Source: Apis mellifera
Taxonomy: Eukaryota > Arthropoda > Insecta > Hymenoptera > Apidae
DNA length: 64,000 nt
Direction of reading: 5' to 3'
Assembly: GCF_003254395.2 (NCBI RefSeq)
Contig: NC_037641.1
Coordinates: 1,039,001-1,103,000, forward strand
A program made the translations under genes and the position numbers. The notes beneath the pieces were generated by a model that saw nothing but the letters and a program-made list of their open reading frames with translations, did no database searches and was not told the DNA's origin. This document shows, piece after piece, positions 50,529 to 64,000 of this stretch (position 1 is its first letter; each line of letters opens with the position of its first letter).

Positions 50529-53500
50529 AAGATAAACAAAATTTAGTCCTTTTCAATTAGTTTAAATAATAGATAGAGATAGAGAAACATAATAAAAGTT
50601 ACATTAATATACAATCTGATTAAACAATAAAATTTTAAATATGTAAATATCAATTCCATATTTATAATCGAGATTATAATCAAGATATTGTATAAATATT
50701 GATATTTTTGATGAATACATATTACTTATGCATTCATACGTGTTTATATATATTATATATATTATAATATATTATATAAAATAATATTATAATATTATAA
50801 AATAATATTATTATAATATTATAATATAATATATATATATTAAAATTCTTTACTATTGTGTATTAAACAGAATCATTGTCCATTATTAGAAAGCGGTATA
50901 TTATTAATATTATTTAAATACTGTTAATTAATATGCTTTATTTCTTATAAATTTTAGATCAACATTTTCAAAAAAATTTTTAATAGCAAAGTTATCCTAT
51001 TTTTAATATATAATTAAATAATATTAAAATAAATATAAATTATAATATAAATTAATAGTATAAATAGTATTAATAGTATAAATTAAATAAATATTAAAAG
51101 TAATTGATAGATACACAATTTTCGTGTAATTCAAGAAATTATATTTTTTTAGAAAATAAATTTTAAAAATAAATGTTTTTAAGATTAGTCGATTATAAAA
51201 AATGGTATGGTATATTTATTTTCTTAAATGTAGAATGTAATTTAAGATAAATAAAATAACGAAGAAAATTCAGTTTGAATTCGAATATTTTATGAAATTT
51301 ACAAATTTCCATGAATTTAAGGAATATGGATTATTTTATTCGATTTAAATATATAAAAATTGTTTTATAAAAACTATAGAATATGAAGTAATCGAAAATA
51401 TGAAAAAAATTCATCAGTAATATATCATGATTTAAATTTTATTTCTGTTTCTCATATTTGAAAATATAATAATTATATAATATTTATATATATTTATTAT
51501 AATATAACATTTATGAGATTAAAATTTGATTTTTTCAATTTTTTTCTGATCCATTGTCAGATAAAATAATAATTTTATGATTTTGTTTCGCAATATTAAT
51601 ATTCTTAATAATAGAAAATTGAAAACACAGTTAACGTTTTTTTTCATAAATTTTATATTTATGTAAAAAATGTATGGGATAAAATAAGCATGTTTGGAAA
51701 AACTGATTTTTTTCCTTTGATATAATATAAAGATTTAAAAATATAAAGATTTTTAATATATTTTTGTGTATTGAATTTTAATCTGTAAAAATTAGCTATC
51801 ATTTTAAGCTTAGAAAATATTGAATTTGAAATGTCAATTTTTATTATTTACGAAAGTTTCTCAAAGAAAGTAACTTTTTCCAATATTCTTGTCAATTTTG
51901 TTATATAATATTCTTTCTCTTCTATAATATATTATTCTTTCTCCGTAAAATCGAATTTGATTTATCATCATACAATTTCTTTTCTCGATATTGCTTTGAA
52001 ATTATTCCATTTTTAATTTATCAATGATAAAAAAGGAACTTATGGAGATTGAATTTGCTTTTTTTTTCTTGTCAAATATCGAACTAACAAAATGAAAATG
52101 TTTAATTCTATTTTTTAAATAGCAAAGCAAAATATTTTTTAATGAGTTTTTATTCATATACGCTAAGAATTTTTTTCTGAATATAAAGTTAGAAAAAACA
52201 TTTTTTTTTATGAAATGAAGTATATATTAAAAAATGTACAAAAAATGAACTGTCTCTTTATTGTTGTAAATTCTTCAATTATCAAAATATAGACAGTACT
52301 TTTGTGAGCGCTATATATTCATTATTATGCATATTGCATACAATTTACAACACGTGACCAGTTTAATGTCAATGTAATTAATGTGGAACGTTTCCAATTA
52401 AATTAATAATGAAATAATAGTCACCCATCTCCAGGTATATTGCGTATTCCATCGAGGTGCCATTCATTATATCATATTCGAATCAGGATGAGCACGTTCG
52501 TGAATCTCTTATCAACAACATAAAAACTTTAATAGATAATAAATGGAATATCTCTAGCAATTTCAATATCCATCTTTCAACAGAATTCTGAATTACATAT
52601 AATTTGTACAATTACATACAATATTAAAATAACTTGATAAACGTTTACTATTATTATAATATTGAAAATTAATCTTTGTTTCATTTAATATAAATTGAAA
52701 ATGTTTCATTCGCAATATACTTTCAAAATTATAATATTGCATTTTTTTATAAGTTCATTATTAAAGTATATTCACTATTTGCTCGTTAAGTATTCTCTGT
52801 AATCGTTATTTAGATGACAATTATCTCAAAATTTCATATTTAGTTCTATATTCATTTTATTAAAATAAGGAAGAAGATAGAAGAGATAGAAAAAGATAGA
52901 AGAAATTTGAATTGAGATATTCATATTTATTTTTATTATAATAATTTTTTAAAAATCTGAAAAAATATTTATTGGAATTTCTTTCATTATAAAATCATTC
53001 TTTTAGTCAAATATTTAAAAAATTTATAAGCAAAAATAAAAATTTTTGAAGAAATTTAAAAATGAAATTTTACTTTAATATTATTTTTATTTTTAATAAT
53101 ATCTCTTTAATTATATATTAAATATAATATAATTTATATAATGACTTTAAAAAATATAAATAAATCATGATATTCACTAGTAATAGATGTTTTGTTGTTT
53201 TATATTATGTGCAAAGTGAATCACTGAAGAAATGAAAAAAATTCTCAAAATTGCAAATAAAAATTAAATTTTTCAAACATTAGAAAGAGAATATAAGAGA
53301 ATATAAGAGAATAAAAGAGAATATAAATAAGTAAATCTTTTCTTTCTAAATTTTGTTAATTAATTGAAGTCAAAAATATACTATGGAGAAGTTCATAATG
53401 AAGTTTAAGAAAAATTTAGAGGAAATAAATGTATATTCATCATTTCTTTTAATGGCTTTTGAAAGCTTTCTACTTTCTGTTAAATAATTTCGCGAATTTT

Positions 53501-54590
53501 GAAAAACTTTTCAGTAATTAAATTTTCATAAAACACAAAACTTTAAAATATTATTTACAAATTTTTATTATTTTAAAATTTTATTTTATTTCAAAGAAGT
53601 TGTATATAATGACATGATGTGCAAAATTTTTATTTGTACATTTGACAAATGTTTCCAGAGTGATTAATAATATTTGTAATAAACAAAATGTGTTTGCAAA
53701 TAGTCTGAAATTAAGTGTGCTTCCTGTTATTGATTCGAAGTTAAAAAAAGTTCCTAAAGTTGTTTTACTAATGCTTACAAATTTTTCTTACTTTTTTATA
53801 TTTTTCTCTTATTTTTTTGTTTAAATAATTTTTTGTATCTCTACTAGACATGCTAGCTTGAGAAGATGAAGAATTAATTGTGATTGAAAGAGATTTCATG
53901 AAAATTTATGACTCCTAAAGTCTTAAACAAATTTTTTTTTTTTAATCCATGTTTATCCACTGTTTATGATCTCTTAATATGGTCGCTTCAAACATAATTT
54001 CGATGAATTACTTGTTTTAAATTATAATGGGCCTTGTTGCTAAATTTAAAAAATTTTGCTTTCATTCAAAAAAACGATTATTGTAAACGAATATAAAAGT
54101 TAAAGTTTCAACATATAAGTTAATATAGCAAAAACAAAGAAATGAATATTTGATTTATAATTCAATATTTTTTTTTATCCATATATGAAGTTTGATATTT
54201 TTTAATGATAAAATTTTGTTAATCAATTTTGAGTATTTTATTACTTAGCATCAAACTAAAGTACTTGTCAGAATTTTATTTCGTTAATTAATAAATATTT
54301 TTCTTTCAATTTTATTAAATTCAAGACAAAATGTATTAAATCTATCTTAATGATTCAACTTTAGCTCTAGTTAATTTTATTTAGTATATTACTATTAATT
54401 TACGCACTACATTCACAATTTTATTATGAGGCAATGAATCTTGAAAATTAAAATAAACCTGATATCAAAAAGGAAACAGAAAAATTAATTACTTCTATAA
54501 TCCTTATTCTTTAATCTAGTTTTTATTTTTTTATTTAAAAGCAACAAAACATAATACTTTTTTTTATATGAGGAAAATTTTCGAAAGAAT
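50529..54590. other. AT-rich noncoding DNA
   Basis: No gene seen. A GC-richer patch at 52300-52600 (ACAACACGTGACCAG, CACCCATCTCCAGGTATATTG, GATGAGCACGTTCGTG) has no frame. A 10-bp tandem repeat is listed separately. The frame 53642-53824 plus has no motif. Confidence 0.6.
53286..53325. repeat. 10-bp tandem repeat, four copies
   Basis: AGAGAATATA repeated four times, the third unit being AGAGAATAAA. Confidence 0.9.
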
Positions 54591-55270
54591 ATCATATATT
54601 GGGGAAGATATTCGAGTAGTATGGGATTTCTATTTACTAAAACCACTACGATAGCTTGCTTTAGGGCGTAAGAGAAGCAAGAACAACTTACTATTTCCTA
54701 CACCTAAAAGATGTTCCTCGTGCACATCTTGAGTTGCGGTTTTCTTCGAAATGTCTTTTTGTTGTAAACAGTTGAAACAGCAAAGTTCACTACACAATGA
54801 ACCTCTCCTGTTGTTACTGGAAAAGCTTCCTCATTTCTCGTTTCTCTTAGTCATTTTGAAACCTTAATTTTGAAAATGCTTTGTTAAAACATTGAACAGA
54901 TGATATAGAGTGATGCTACGTGAGAACAGAGTGACATTTTTGAAAGAAGAATTTAGAAGACCCTTGAAATTGTATATTTGTTAGAAACACTTCGGCATAA
55001 TTGAATTGTGAACATGGTTCTGGGATTTAAGACATTTTCTATATTAATCTCAATCAGCACAATCAATTTCATCTTACTCGAAAAAATTTATTACAAATAT
55101 TCCCGAATCAATTTCTTAAAAATAGCGGATTTTGTGAATGGTAGTAAGTTTATAGTTCTTCACATAGTTCTTCAGCCTAATTTTAAGAATTTTCTTTAGG
55201 ATCGTATAACCGTAAGAGGGCTAGCTCACGGTATTACTAGCTTATATGTTCCAAAATGAACATGGAGAGA
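54590..55270. other. GC-richer island holding dispersed repeat B
   Basis: This is one of the longest stretches of balanced composition in the window. 54640-54880 has unique words such as GCTTGCTTTAGGGCGTAAG and GTTCCTCGTGCACATCTTG. 54912-55134 is a copy of dispersed repeat B, and 55210-55240 holds CCGTAAGAGGGCTAGCTCACGG with CCGT/ACGG ends. Plus frame 55008-55199 (63 codons) shows no known domain. The minus frame over 54650-54850 is open for about 60 codons. It may be a better preserved copy of an undescribed repeat or a host noncoding exon. Confidence 0.4.
54912..55134. repeat. Dispersed repeat B, copy at 54.9 kb
   Basis: Partner of 32822-33045, less A/T-mutated. The shared frame translates here as KIYYKYSRINFLKIADF and at 32.9 kb as KIYYKY-stop-WISFKNSGF, so the family may once have been coding. 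Confidence 0.65.
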
Positions 55271-57192
55271 ATTTTAAAGAGCACAATCGTTTATAAAATT
55301 TGGAAGAAAAATCAAAACCTTTGAAAACTTTTAAACCTTTGAAACATTAAAAAATATTAAGAAAAATATTTTGACCTATTAAGTAAGTAACCTTATATAA
55401 GTGACCTTAATTAAGTAAAAAATTCGATCTATTAATTATTAGAATTATTAGAATCTATTAAATTATTAGAACTTTTAAATTTTGTAATCTAATATAATAA
55501 TAAAAATTTTTATGACCTCATAAATTCAATGAACTTTCTTAGCATGAACTTTGCTTTTAATCGTTTAAAATTAAACTTTGTTAATAATAGACTCTCTAAT
55601 AAATCAATTTTATTATTATATGCTATAACTTCATGAACAAATTGGAGATAACATGTTTTAAATAACGTATCAAATGCAACAATCCTTCCAACGCACAATA
55701 ATTTTCAAGTGTTAGCTTTTCATAGATATAATAACAAATTCACTCTTTTCCAAGTATATATTTCAAATTGTCTTTTTAATACCAATTTATTTAAATAATG
55801 ATGATAATCAAAAAATTGTAAATATTCAAAAATTTGCTTTGTCATTAACAAAACTATGTTGCTCAATTTTATTTAGAATCAATTCAATGCAATCTTTGAT
55901 GAATTTATATATTATATTATTTTTATATTTTTATCTAGGGCGGATAATCGTTTCGATAATAATGTCTTCAACTACTAAAATTTTTGAAAAATTTATTTAT
56001 TTCGATTTATTCGTTTTCATTATTTTTGGAACTATTATTTATTAACTATTATATTATTTAAACAATTTTCATATCATTTTTTTTGAAGATAACAAAATTT
56101 TTTGTTGCACTGATAGAAACTTTTTTTGAAAGCTTTTATATCAAAATAATTCAAATTCTAATTTCTAAAATCTAATTTATTTTTTCCATCATTACCGCAT
56201 TATTTCATTAACAATTAATGAAATGTATTCTATTTTGTACAATTGACTAATTTAATTCATCTATATTCTTCATATTCTTCATCCATATGTACTGAAATTC
56301 AATTTTCTATGTTTGAATTAATCAATCAAATTTATTTTATTTTCAATGATAAAAAAATTTCGAAGCAAAATATTAATTTAATAATGGTAAAATTAATATT
56401 TTTTTTTCATTTTTCAGGATATTTTACTTAATTAAAGGATTTCAATTAATGAATTGAGATTAATAAATTCATAACTGAAAGTTATAAATATTATTCACAT
56501 AATCTGTTGTTTCGAAAAAAAATTAATCTATGAGTAATAAATTTGTAATAAATTTCCTCGAGCATGATGTTAATTATTAAAAATAACTGAACATGGCAGG
56601 AAAATCTTAAATACCAAGATTATGTTATATACGATATTCCAGCCATACAAAAAATATATAAAAATTTATCTAAAAAATCTTTTAAATATTTATTTAAAAA
56701 ACGACATTATTCCGATGAATATCATTCTACATTGTTTATTAAGTATTTTAATAGATAAAACAGTAATAAATTTAAAATATATATAATGAAAATTCTATAT
56801 TCATCATTAATCCATTTCGAAAAAAATGATTGTATATCAAATTGGATGGATAGAATCAATTTTTTCTATATGAATTAACAAAAATGGAAATAATTAGTTC
56901 GATTTCAAACGAAATTAATAAATAAATAAAAATTTAAATAGAAATTTATTTTTACAGAGAAATTATTGTAAAAAAAAGAGAACTATGCAGTAAAAAATTT
57001 TGGATAATAAATATTGGATTAGTTTGAATATTTCAATATTCAAACGAAATATTTACCGGAAAAATGTAATGAATATTAGATTTAATGAAAAAAATAAAAA
57101 TATAAAAATAGATAGTGATTCTAGTATATGATTCTAGTATATTATAGCCCAAATAACATACAATACAAGTAAGCACAAGATAATTCGTTACA

Positions 57193-57225
57193 AAAAAAAT
57201 AAAATAAAATAAAATAAAATAAAAG
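57193..57225. repeat. (AAAAT)n microsatellite
   Basis: About five to six AAAAT units preceded by an A-run. Confidence 0.9.
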
Positions 57226-58004
57226 AATTAAAAAAAAATTAAAAATTCCCTTAAAAAAATGGAAAGAAAGATATTTTTAAATATATATTTAATATTTTAA
57301 ATATAATAATAATAAAAAATAATCTTATATTATTTTTTTAATAGAAATCATAATACAGAAATGAAATATTTAATTATTATATAAAAATAATTTGTATCAT
57401 TTTAAATTTCTGATAAAAATTTCCTTCAAATGCAAAAATATAAAGCAAACTATTGATGAATGAAGTGAAATGAATTTTCTCTATCTATTAGTTTTAATAA
57501 ACCAATCTATAAAACAAATTTTAAATGATCATAAATACTAAATTAATTAATTATATATACACAATTTAACTGTGTATTACATTGTATTATATTTTATTTA
57601 TTGTAAAGAAATTCTTTATCTATTATAATATCTATTATTATGATTTGATACATATAATAATTGTATAATTCAGAGATAAGAAATAAATAATAGCATCATA
57701 TAATTTTTAATGTTTCGAAATTAATGCAAATTTTATATACACATTCATATAACGTATCGTTTCCTTAATATAAAAGAAAATCAATCACTTTTTTTTAAAT
57801 ATATATTATAAAGAAATATATAGAAACGAATACATTTTTATGTAATATTTATTGAAATATTTTTAAAATTAATATATATTCACCATTAAATGTCGAAAAA
57901 TCTAATATTATATCAAATATAAAATTAACATTTATTATATATATTTATATATATTTCCAAATAAATATTCATTCATTACAAAATTATTTTATTATTGTGG
58001 CTAT

Positions 58005-58070
58005 ATAATAATAATAACAATAATAACAACAATAATAATAATAACAACAACAACAACAATAATAATAATA
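58005..58070. repeat. Mixed (AAT)/(AAC) trinucleotide microsatellite
   Basis: Alternating blocks of AAT and AAC units over about 65 bp, including five consecutive AAC units. Confidence 0.9.
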
Positions 58071-61000
58071 TATAATAAATAATAAATTTTATTATATAAT
58101 ATATAATAAAATAATATTAAATTAATAGATTAAAATATAAATATCAATGTATTATTAAGCAAATATATACATATATAGTGCAGGATAAAATGATAGCACA
58201 ATTTATTATTCTCATAGTTCTCTATACTAATGCAATCTCTCTAAATTTTATCTAAATATTTTACATAATATTTATATAATGTAGTTTTCCTTATTGCATA
58301 AAAGAAGAAGAACTATAATTTGTATTTTATTCTTTTATTTAATTATTTGATTTAATTAAATTATTTAATTACATTATTTGATTTATGTATGTATGATTTA
58401 TGAAATGGATAAGAAATAATATCAAAATATCACAAAAAATCAAAGAGGTATTGTTCTAGGAATGCAAAACTTTCATACCATATTTTGCCATAACAATCGC
58501 AATCTAATTTATTAAACATTTTTTCAATGTATTCATTTTTAAATGTAAAAAAAAAATCTAATATTCATAAACTTAATAATTAAATATTTAATTACATTTT
58601 TCCAATCTGCTTTTTTTCATAATTATATTTAAAATATAATTATAAAATCATTTAAAATTAATAAATTCTATTATTTTTATTATTTTAAATATTTGTTATT
58701 TTCTTCTTTATTCTTTATAACTCATTTCATTTTCTTCTTTAAAATATTTCTTCAAAATATGCGTAGTAATTTATAAAATAATTCATAAATTTATACAATA
58801 TTTATAAACATAAATTAAAATAAATTGTTAAATATTATTAATTGTATTCATTTAATTGTAATTATAATCATTCAATTCTGAACTATCAATTAAAGAATTG
58901 ATAATATTTTCTTTATTTTTCTAAAAAAAATAATAATAATTTCATAACTTTGTTATTTGATATCAATGTTAGTTAATAAATAATATATTTCATTTTTTGT
59001 TTGTGAATGAACATTTTCTCACAATCAAAATATTACGATTGAAGTATTTAATTCAATCCTATGACAAAAAAGTTAAAAATTTTTATTTTGTTATGATCAT
59101 ATTGTTTCATATTTTGAACATCGCTAGCTAATTAGATTAATATATCTTTGATAAGATATTGTTTGCAAAATTATATTATTTCATTGATGTGTGAAGTGAA
59201 TATTTCCTGAATTAAAAAATTTCTGATTTCTTGCATTATAATCTAATATTATAATCAAAATCATAACAAATCAATGAATTTTAGGGATAAATGTCATATT
59301 TTTTGTTATATTTTCTTAAAACTGTTTATTGATATTAATAATTATTTCTTTAAAAAAAATTTCACTAATTGGAAACATTATAATAACATATAATTTGATA
59401 ATAACTTCATAATAACTTTTTCAGAATTTGTAATTAATTTATATCTGTTTGATTATAATATATATTAAATAGTTTCATGAACAAACAATTGAAGTTGAAT
59501 AATAAAGAGACTTAAATTATATTATTCTCTAACAATAATATTGGTTTTGAATAAATTTTCTGTTGCCAATGTAATACTAGATATTTTATTGATGCATATA
59601 AAAATTCGATTAACTTTTTTATCCATTCAATGAATAATTCACGAATCAAAATCACTAACAATTTGCTAAAAATTTAATTTATTTATAGTAAAATTTTTAT
59701 TCAATTATAAATGATAATTTAAAATTACCATTATATTTTCTTTTTTTTTTTATAAATTCCAATTAGGAATCAAATATTTTTTTTATTATTATTTATGGTT
59801 AAGAATTAAGTTTTTAATTTACGTTACTTTCGATTTATGATTAAATATTAATAATGCTTATTTATTAATAATGCTTATTATTATTAAATAAGCTTATTTA
59901 TTAATAATGTTTTATTATTTAATCATTAATTAAAAAATAAAAAATATATGAATAATTATTGAATATTTTTTGCAATAATTATTTATATAATTATTTTAGT
60001 TTTTTCAAACATCTTCAGCTTACTTTTGATATTATTTATGATCAAAAATCGAAACATATGACGATAAGATAATAAAAATAATTATTGATTAATAAATGAC
60101 AATCAAATTAAGCTCGATTTCTTTTTTCTTTATTTTTTTTAAGATTTTTCGAGTTTTTAATTTAATATGTATTACAAGAATAATCATAATTGAAATATTA
60201 TTTTATTATGAATATTCGTAATTATATAATTCACAATTCTTTATTTAATGGTGCATTATTTAACAATACATTCAATATTGAATAAATTACATTCTGCTAA
60301 AAAAATCTCTCATCTTTTTACTTGATGTTTATTTCATTAACTTCATTTCTGATAGCTACGATTGATAATGGAAATAATATTTTATTAATGAATAGATTTC
60401 AAAATCATTAACGAATCAAGATCAGATAATATTTAAAATAAATGTATTATTATAATTTTTCATTTTTATTTTCAATTTTACTTATCTAAAAAAAAGAAAT
60501 TGTAATGGGATTATATATAAAATGTGTTAAACACATGAAACTTAAGCAATAATTTTCATAAAATAATAAAGATTAAAATATTAGATTTAAAAATATTATT
60601 TTTAATTTCATACCTCACTTAAGACCATAGAAACATAATAACGAATTACAAAAAATTTGTCTCTAAAAAATAAAGAATAATAACATCTATATCGCATAAT
60701 AATTCTTTATATATGAATAATTTGATAGAGAAATTATATAATTGTTATCTAATAGTTCTTCTAAGAATTATGAAACTTCCATATTTCATTTGGATATTTA
60801 ATAATTTAGTAATTTTAATTTAAATGATATTGGATAATTCTTTCTTAATTGTCAAATTAATTTCCTTTTTAAAAATCATTACAATTATATAAAGGATTAA
60901 TAAAATTACCTTCTTTATCTGTATATTTCATTGTAGAAAAGAAAAGAATTTTCTTGGAGTTACTACATATTTTATACAAAATATAGATTATAAAAAAAAT

Positions 61001-64000
61001 CTACAATATCTGTGTTTTGTGAAGATAAATTTCATAATATATTAATTTTATATAAGATTGTTCAATTATTAATGAAATTTAGACTATCAAGTTTAAAATA
61101 GCTGATAATGCTATTTGCAAATAGTGATATAAAAATAGTGATAGACATTTATAGATAATATAATGAATTTCAAAAATTATTGAATTTTGAAATTTAGAAA
61201 TAAAATAAAAACACGTAAGTATGTGTATATATATATATATATATATACATATATTATAAAAGATGTATATATAATATATATTATAAACGATGTAATAATA
61301 AATATTAATAGATTTCAAAATTGATAATGAAATAGATATAGTTTGAAAGATAAAAAAAATTCAAGATGATTTTTATATCAAAATTGGAAAAATGTTTATC
61401 AATTTAATTAAAATGATATACGAACATTTTAAATTTATGAGTCATGAATGATGCAATCAAAAGACAGTTTATTTCTTATATATAAACTAGTTATTAGAAA
61501 TTATAATTTATTTGAAAAATTATGATCAATAACTGCAGATGTTATAGAGAATATTAATATTAAATTATAGAAAAACTTGAACCGAATGATATAGGATGTA
61601 GTACAATAGGATTCATTAAATTGAACTTTAAATATTAAAGCGAAATGTTTTCATTTATTCAGAATTCTGAATATTGACAATTTGCTTAATGAAAATTATT
61701 TTGAGAGCATTTGAACACAATTGAAACATTAGATTTATTTAAAAAAAAAATGTGTATTATGATATTATATTACCATGTTTTGTGATTTACGTAAATTACT
61801 TTATTATGATAAAAAATAAATATAATGTACATTATTACTAAAAGTTTTTAAACTTCAATTGAAAAATGATTTTACGAGTTCCATTTCATTTATTTTGTAA
61901 TTAAGAAGACTACTATTCTAATACTATTTCTACTAGTCTATCATATAGTCTATCTATCATATTTTTAAAATCGTTTGTTATTTTGTATAGACATATCTCA
62001 TTATCAACATCGAATACAGTGCTTCGAATATTAAGTAACTGGAAAAAATTAGAAAATTTTTTTTTAGTTTTAAGGTTATATGGAGATTTAATTTTTAGAA
62101 AACAATACTATTTTTTATTATTTTTATTATAATTTATTATTTTGTTAAAAATATATATAACATAAAAATATGAAAATTTAATAAAAAAATATAAAAAAAT
62201 TAACATTCCATTTAATTAAAAAGAAAATATATAATAATCAATATATATAATAAAAAATATACAAACATATAAAAAAAATATAATATAATTTAAAATAAAA
62301 TAGAAAAAAAATTACATTTTGACCTAAAAAGTTTTGATTTTTGAATTATAATTTCTAATTTCGTGAAAAAAAATTGTATAATAATTTATCTTCGTATAAT
62401 TCGTTTTAAACAAAATAATTTTTAAAGTTTTAATTTGAAATTTAACACTTTAATATACAGAATTATTTTGCATAAATTCACTTATATTCGTCTAAAAATT
62501 TTTAATTTTCTTTTAAATTTTTTATATATTTTTTTTTTTAAGATTATATTATATACAATGATTGTTCGGATTTAAATGATTACTGTTTCAGAGTTTCTAT
62601 TTTCTATTTTTTCGATTTTCGATGAGCTAGGATGGTCTTGAGTAATTTACATAGGAAGGATGAGACTCATTGATTGGATACTTTCATTATAAATTCGATA
62701 CTCGTACAGATCATTTATAAATTAACAAAAGAGAATTTATTCTATGGTCGAATGTTGTATTCTATTGGGGAAAAAAATGCAAAACATGACTATTCCCAAA
62801 TCATTAATTATTCATAAATTATTCTTAAGTAATCGCGCAAAAAATTTATGTACCAGATGTAGCAAAAAACTTGTAGAAAGCAATTAACTTAGAAAGCGCT
62901 TCGAATTTGAAACATCTAATAAATTTTGAGAATTGAAAATAGTATTTTAAAGAAACAAATATTAAAGAAAAAATGCTAAGTATTAATAAAAAAAAGTTAT
63001 AGCTATTTGCTATGGATGTCGATCTTATTTTGTAAATTATTCGATAGGACAAAATCTAGGTTCAAACAATAATAATGTAATAAAATAACAATAAAAACAA
63101 TGAAACTAAAAATTATAAAAAACACTATAAGAAAACATACTGCATCGCTCAAAGATTGAAAGTAATAAAAAAAATTATCAATTAAAGTTAGGAATATTAA
63201 GGAATATTATTGTTTATTTCTGCAAATTATAAATATGACAGAAAACATGCATATATCATAATATAAGATAGCTTATGATCAATTCATAAATATATTCATA
63301 AATATAGTGGCTAAATTAAAGAATCTGTTAAATGATAAATGTTCTATTATACTCATGTCATAAGCGGCTGTAAAGATTAATTTTAATATAATTTTGCAAA
63401 ATTTTGTAAATCAAATATGGCAATAAAACAAAATAGAAAGTTTTTTTTCGTGCATTCAACTCTTTTAGATGAAACAACATGGAACATATAATAAATCATT
63501 GACGAATCATTATATTGTGTAAATTTCTAACATGAAGTAATTATTTAACTTCAAATTTCTTTTTTAAAAATATCGTATAATTATCAGATTTTAAAATAAT
63601 TTGTTGCAGTGAAAAAATTACCACATAAAGAATTATTTTATTATATAAAGAAAAATGTTTTGTTTTTTGTATTCATTAAGATATTTCATTTTTGATTACT
63701 TGAATCAACTTATAAACTAATGAAGAGAAATAGTTATGCTAAAATATTTTAAAATATTGTTGATTTTTTATTCCTCTATTATTTATTTGATTTTTTATTT
63801 AATGAAATTGCAAAATTATAAACATTACTTTTAATTTTTATATAAAATATTTTTTATAAAAAATATATTGTGAGCATAAATAAAATAAATTCGTGTTATT
63901 TATTAGATTCAGATTGTAATTATTTTATAATTATTGATTGAATAATTAATTGAATAACAAAAATGTAACATTATCTTTTTTAATTAATCACTGTATGTCT

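Larger units (their letters stand above)
55271..64000. other. AT-rich noncoding DNA to window end
   Basis: No gene is recognisable on either strand. Simple repeats occur at 57193-57225 (AAAAT units), 58005-58070 (AAT/AAC units) and 61220-61255 (AT). Slightly less AT-rich DNA lies at about 62560-62770. The frames at 55510-55698, 55839-56045, 56243-56431, 61079-61318 and 62846-63052 are rich in Phe/Ile/Leu/Lys and lack motifs. Confidence 0.65.

Noticed and set aside
55210..55245. CCGTAAGAGGGCTAGCTCACGG considered as part of a tRNA or structured RNA
   Set aside because: Only four terminal pairs and an imperfect inner stem form, and no cloverleaf, A-box or B-box could be placed around it.

Overview
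This window is very AT-rich (roughly five bases in six are A or T by eye) insect-type DNA. I find no intact host protein gene, rRNA or tRNA. The base composition, abundant AT microsatellites, and the kinds of decayed transposons (mariner, piggyBac-like, BEL/Pao, and an endonuclease/RNase H LINE) suggest a hymenopteran, most likely a honeybee (Apis), in a gene-poor intergenic region or a very long intron. That assignment is inference; no host marker gene is present.

Layout. 1-27.8 kb: AT-rich noncoding DNA with short tandem repeats (29, 19, 130 and 53 bp periods), a perfect 64-bp palindrome (8347-8410), a perfect 42-bp-arm hairpin (15511-15609), a long GTA microsatellite (14307-14496), a 135-bp dispersed duplicate (10702/12402), and small islands of higher GC that may be conserved noncoding DNA or untranslated exons. 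27.84-28.61 kb: the 5' portion of a piggyBac-like transposon on the minus strand, with a recognisable TTAA-flanked end. 28.6-36.1 kb: noncoding DNA with an (AT)n block and a 60-nt microRNA-like hairpin (33120-33179).

36.16-41.90 kb: the richest part of the window. A plus-strand LINE remnant carries a gag-like ORF1, an APE endonuclease, a few RT-flank residues and an RNase H. A mariner/Tc1-superfamily element of 1233 bp in the opposite direction (37966-39198), with both inverted ends and the TA target duplication still visible, is inserted in it. ORF1 carries an internal 266-bp tandem duplication, and the RT core has been deleted. 45.1-50.5 kb: a minus-strand BEL/Pao LTR retrotransposon remnant (end of integrase, probable gag start, possible LTR fragments), with what may be a second piggyBac-like element nested inside it. 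50.5-64 kb: AT-rich noncoding DNA plus a GC-richer island (54.6-55.27 kb) that holds one copy of a three-copy dispersed repeat.

All coding remnants are broken by stops and frameshifts, so nothing here should be read as producing an active protein. The open reading frames that remain are chance frames in AT-rich DNA or pieces of these elements.
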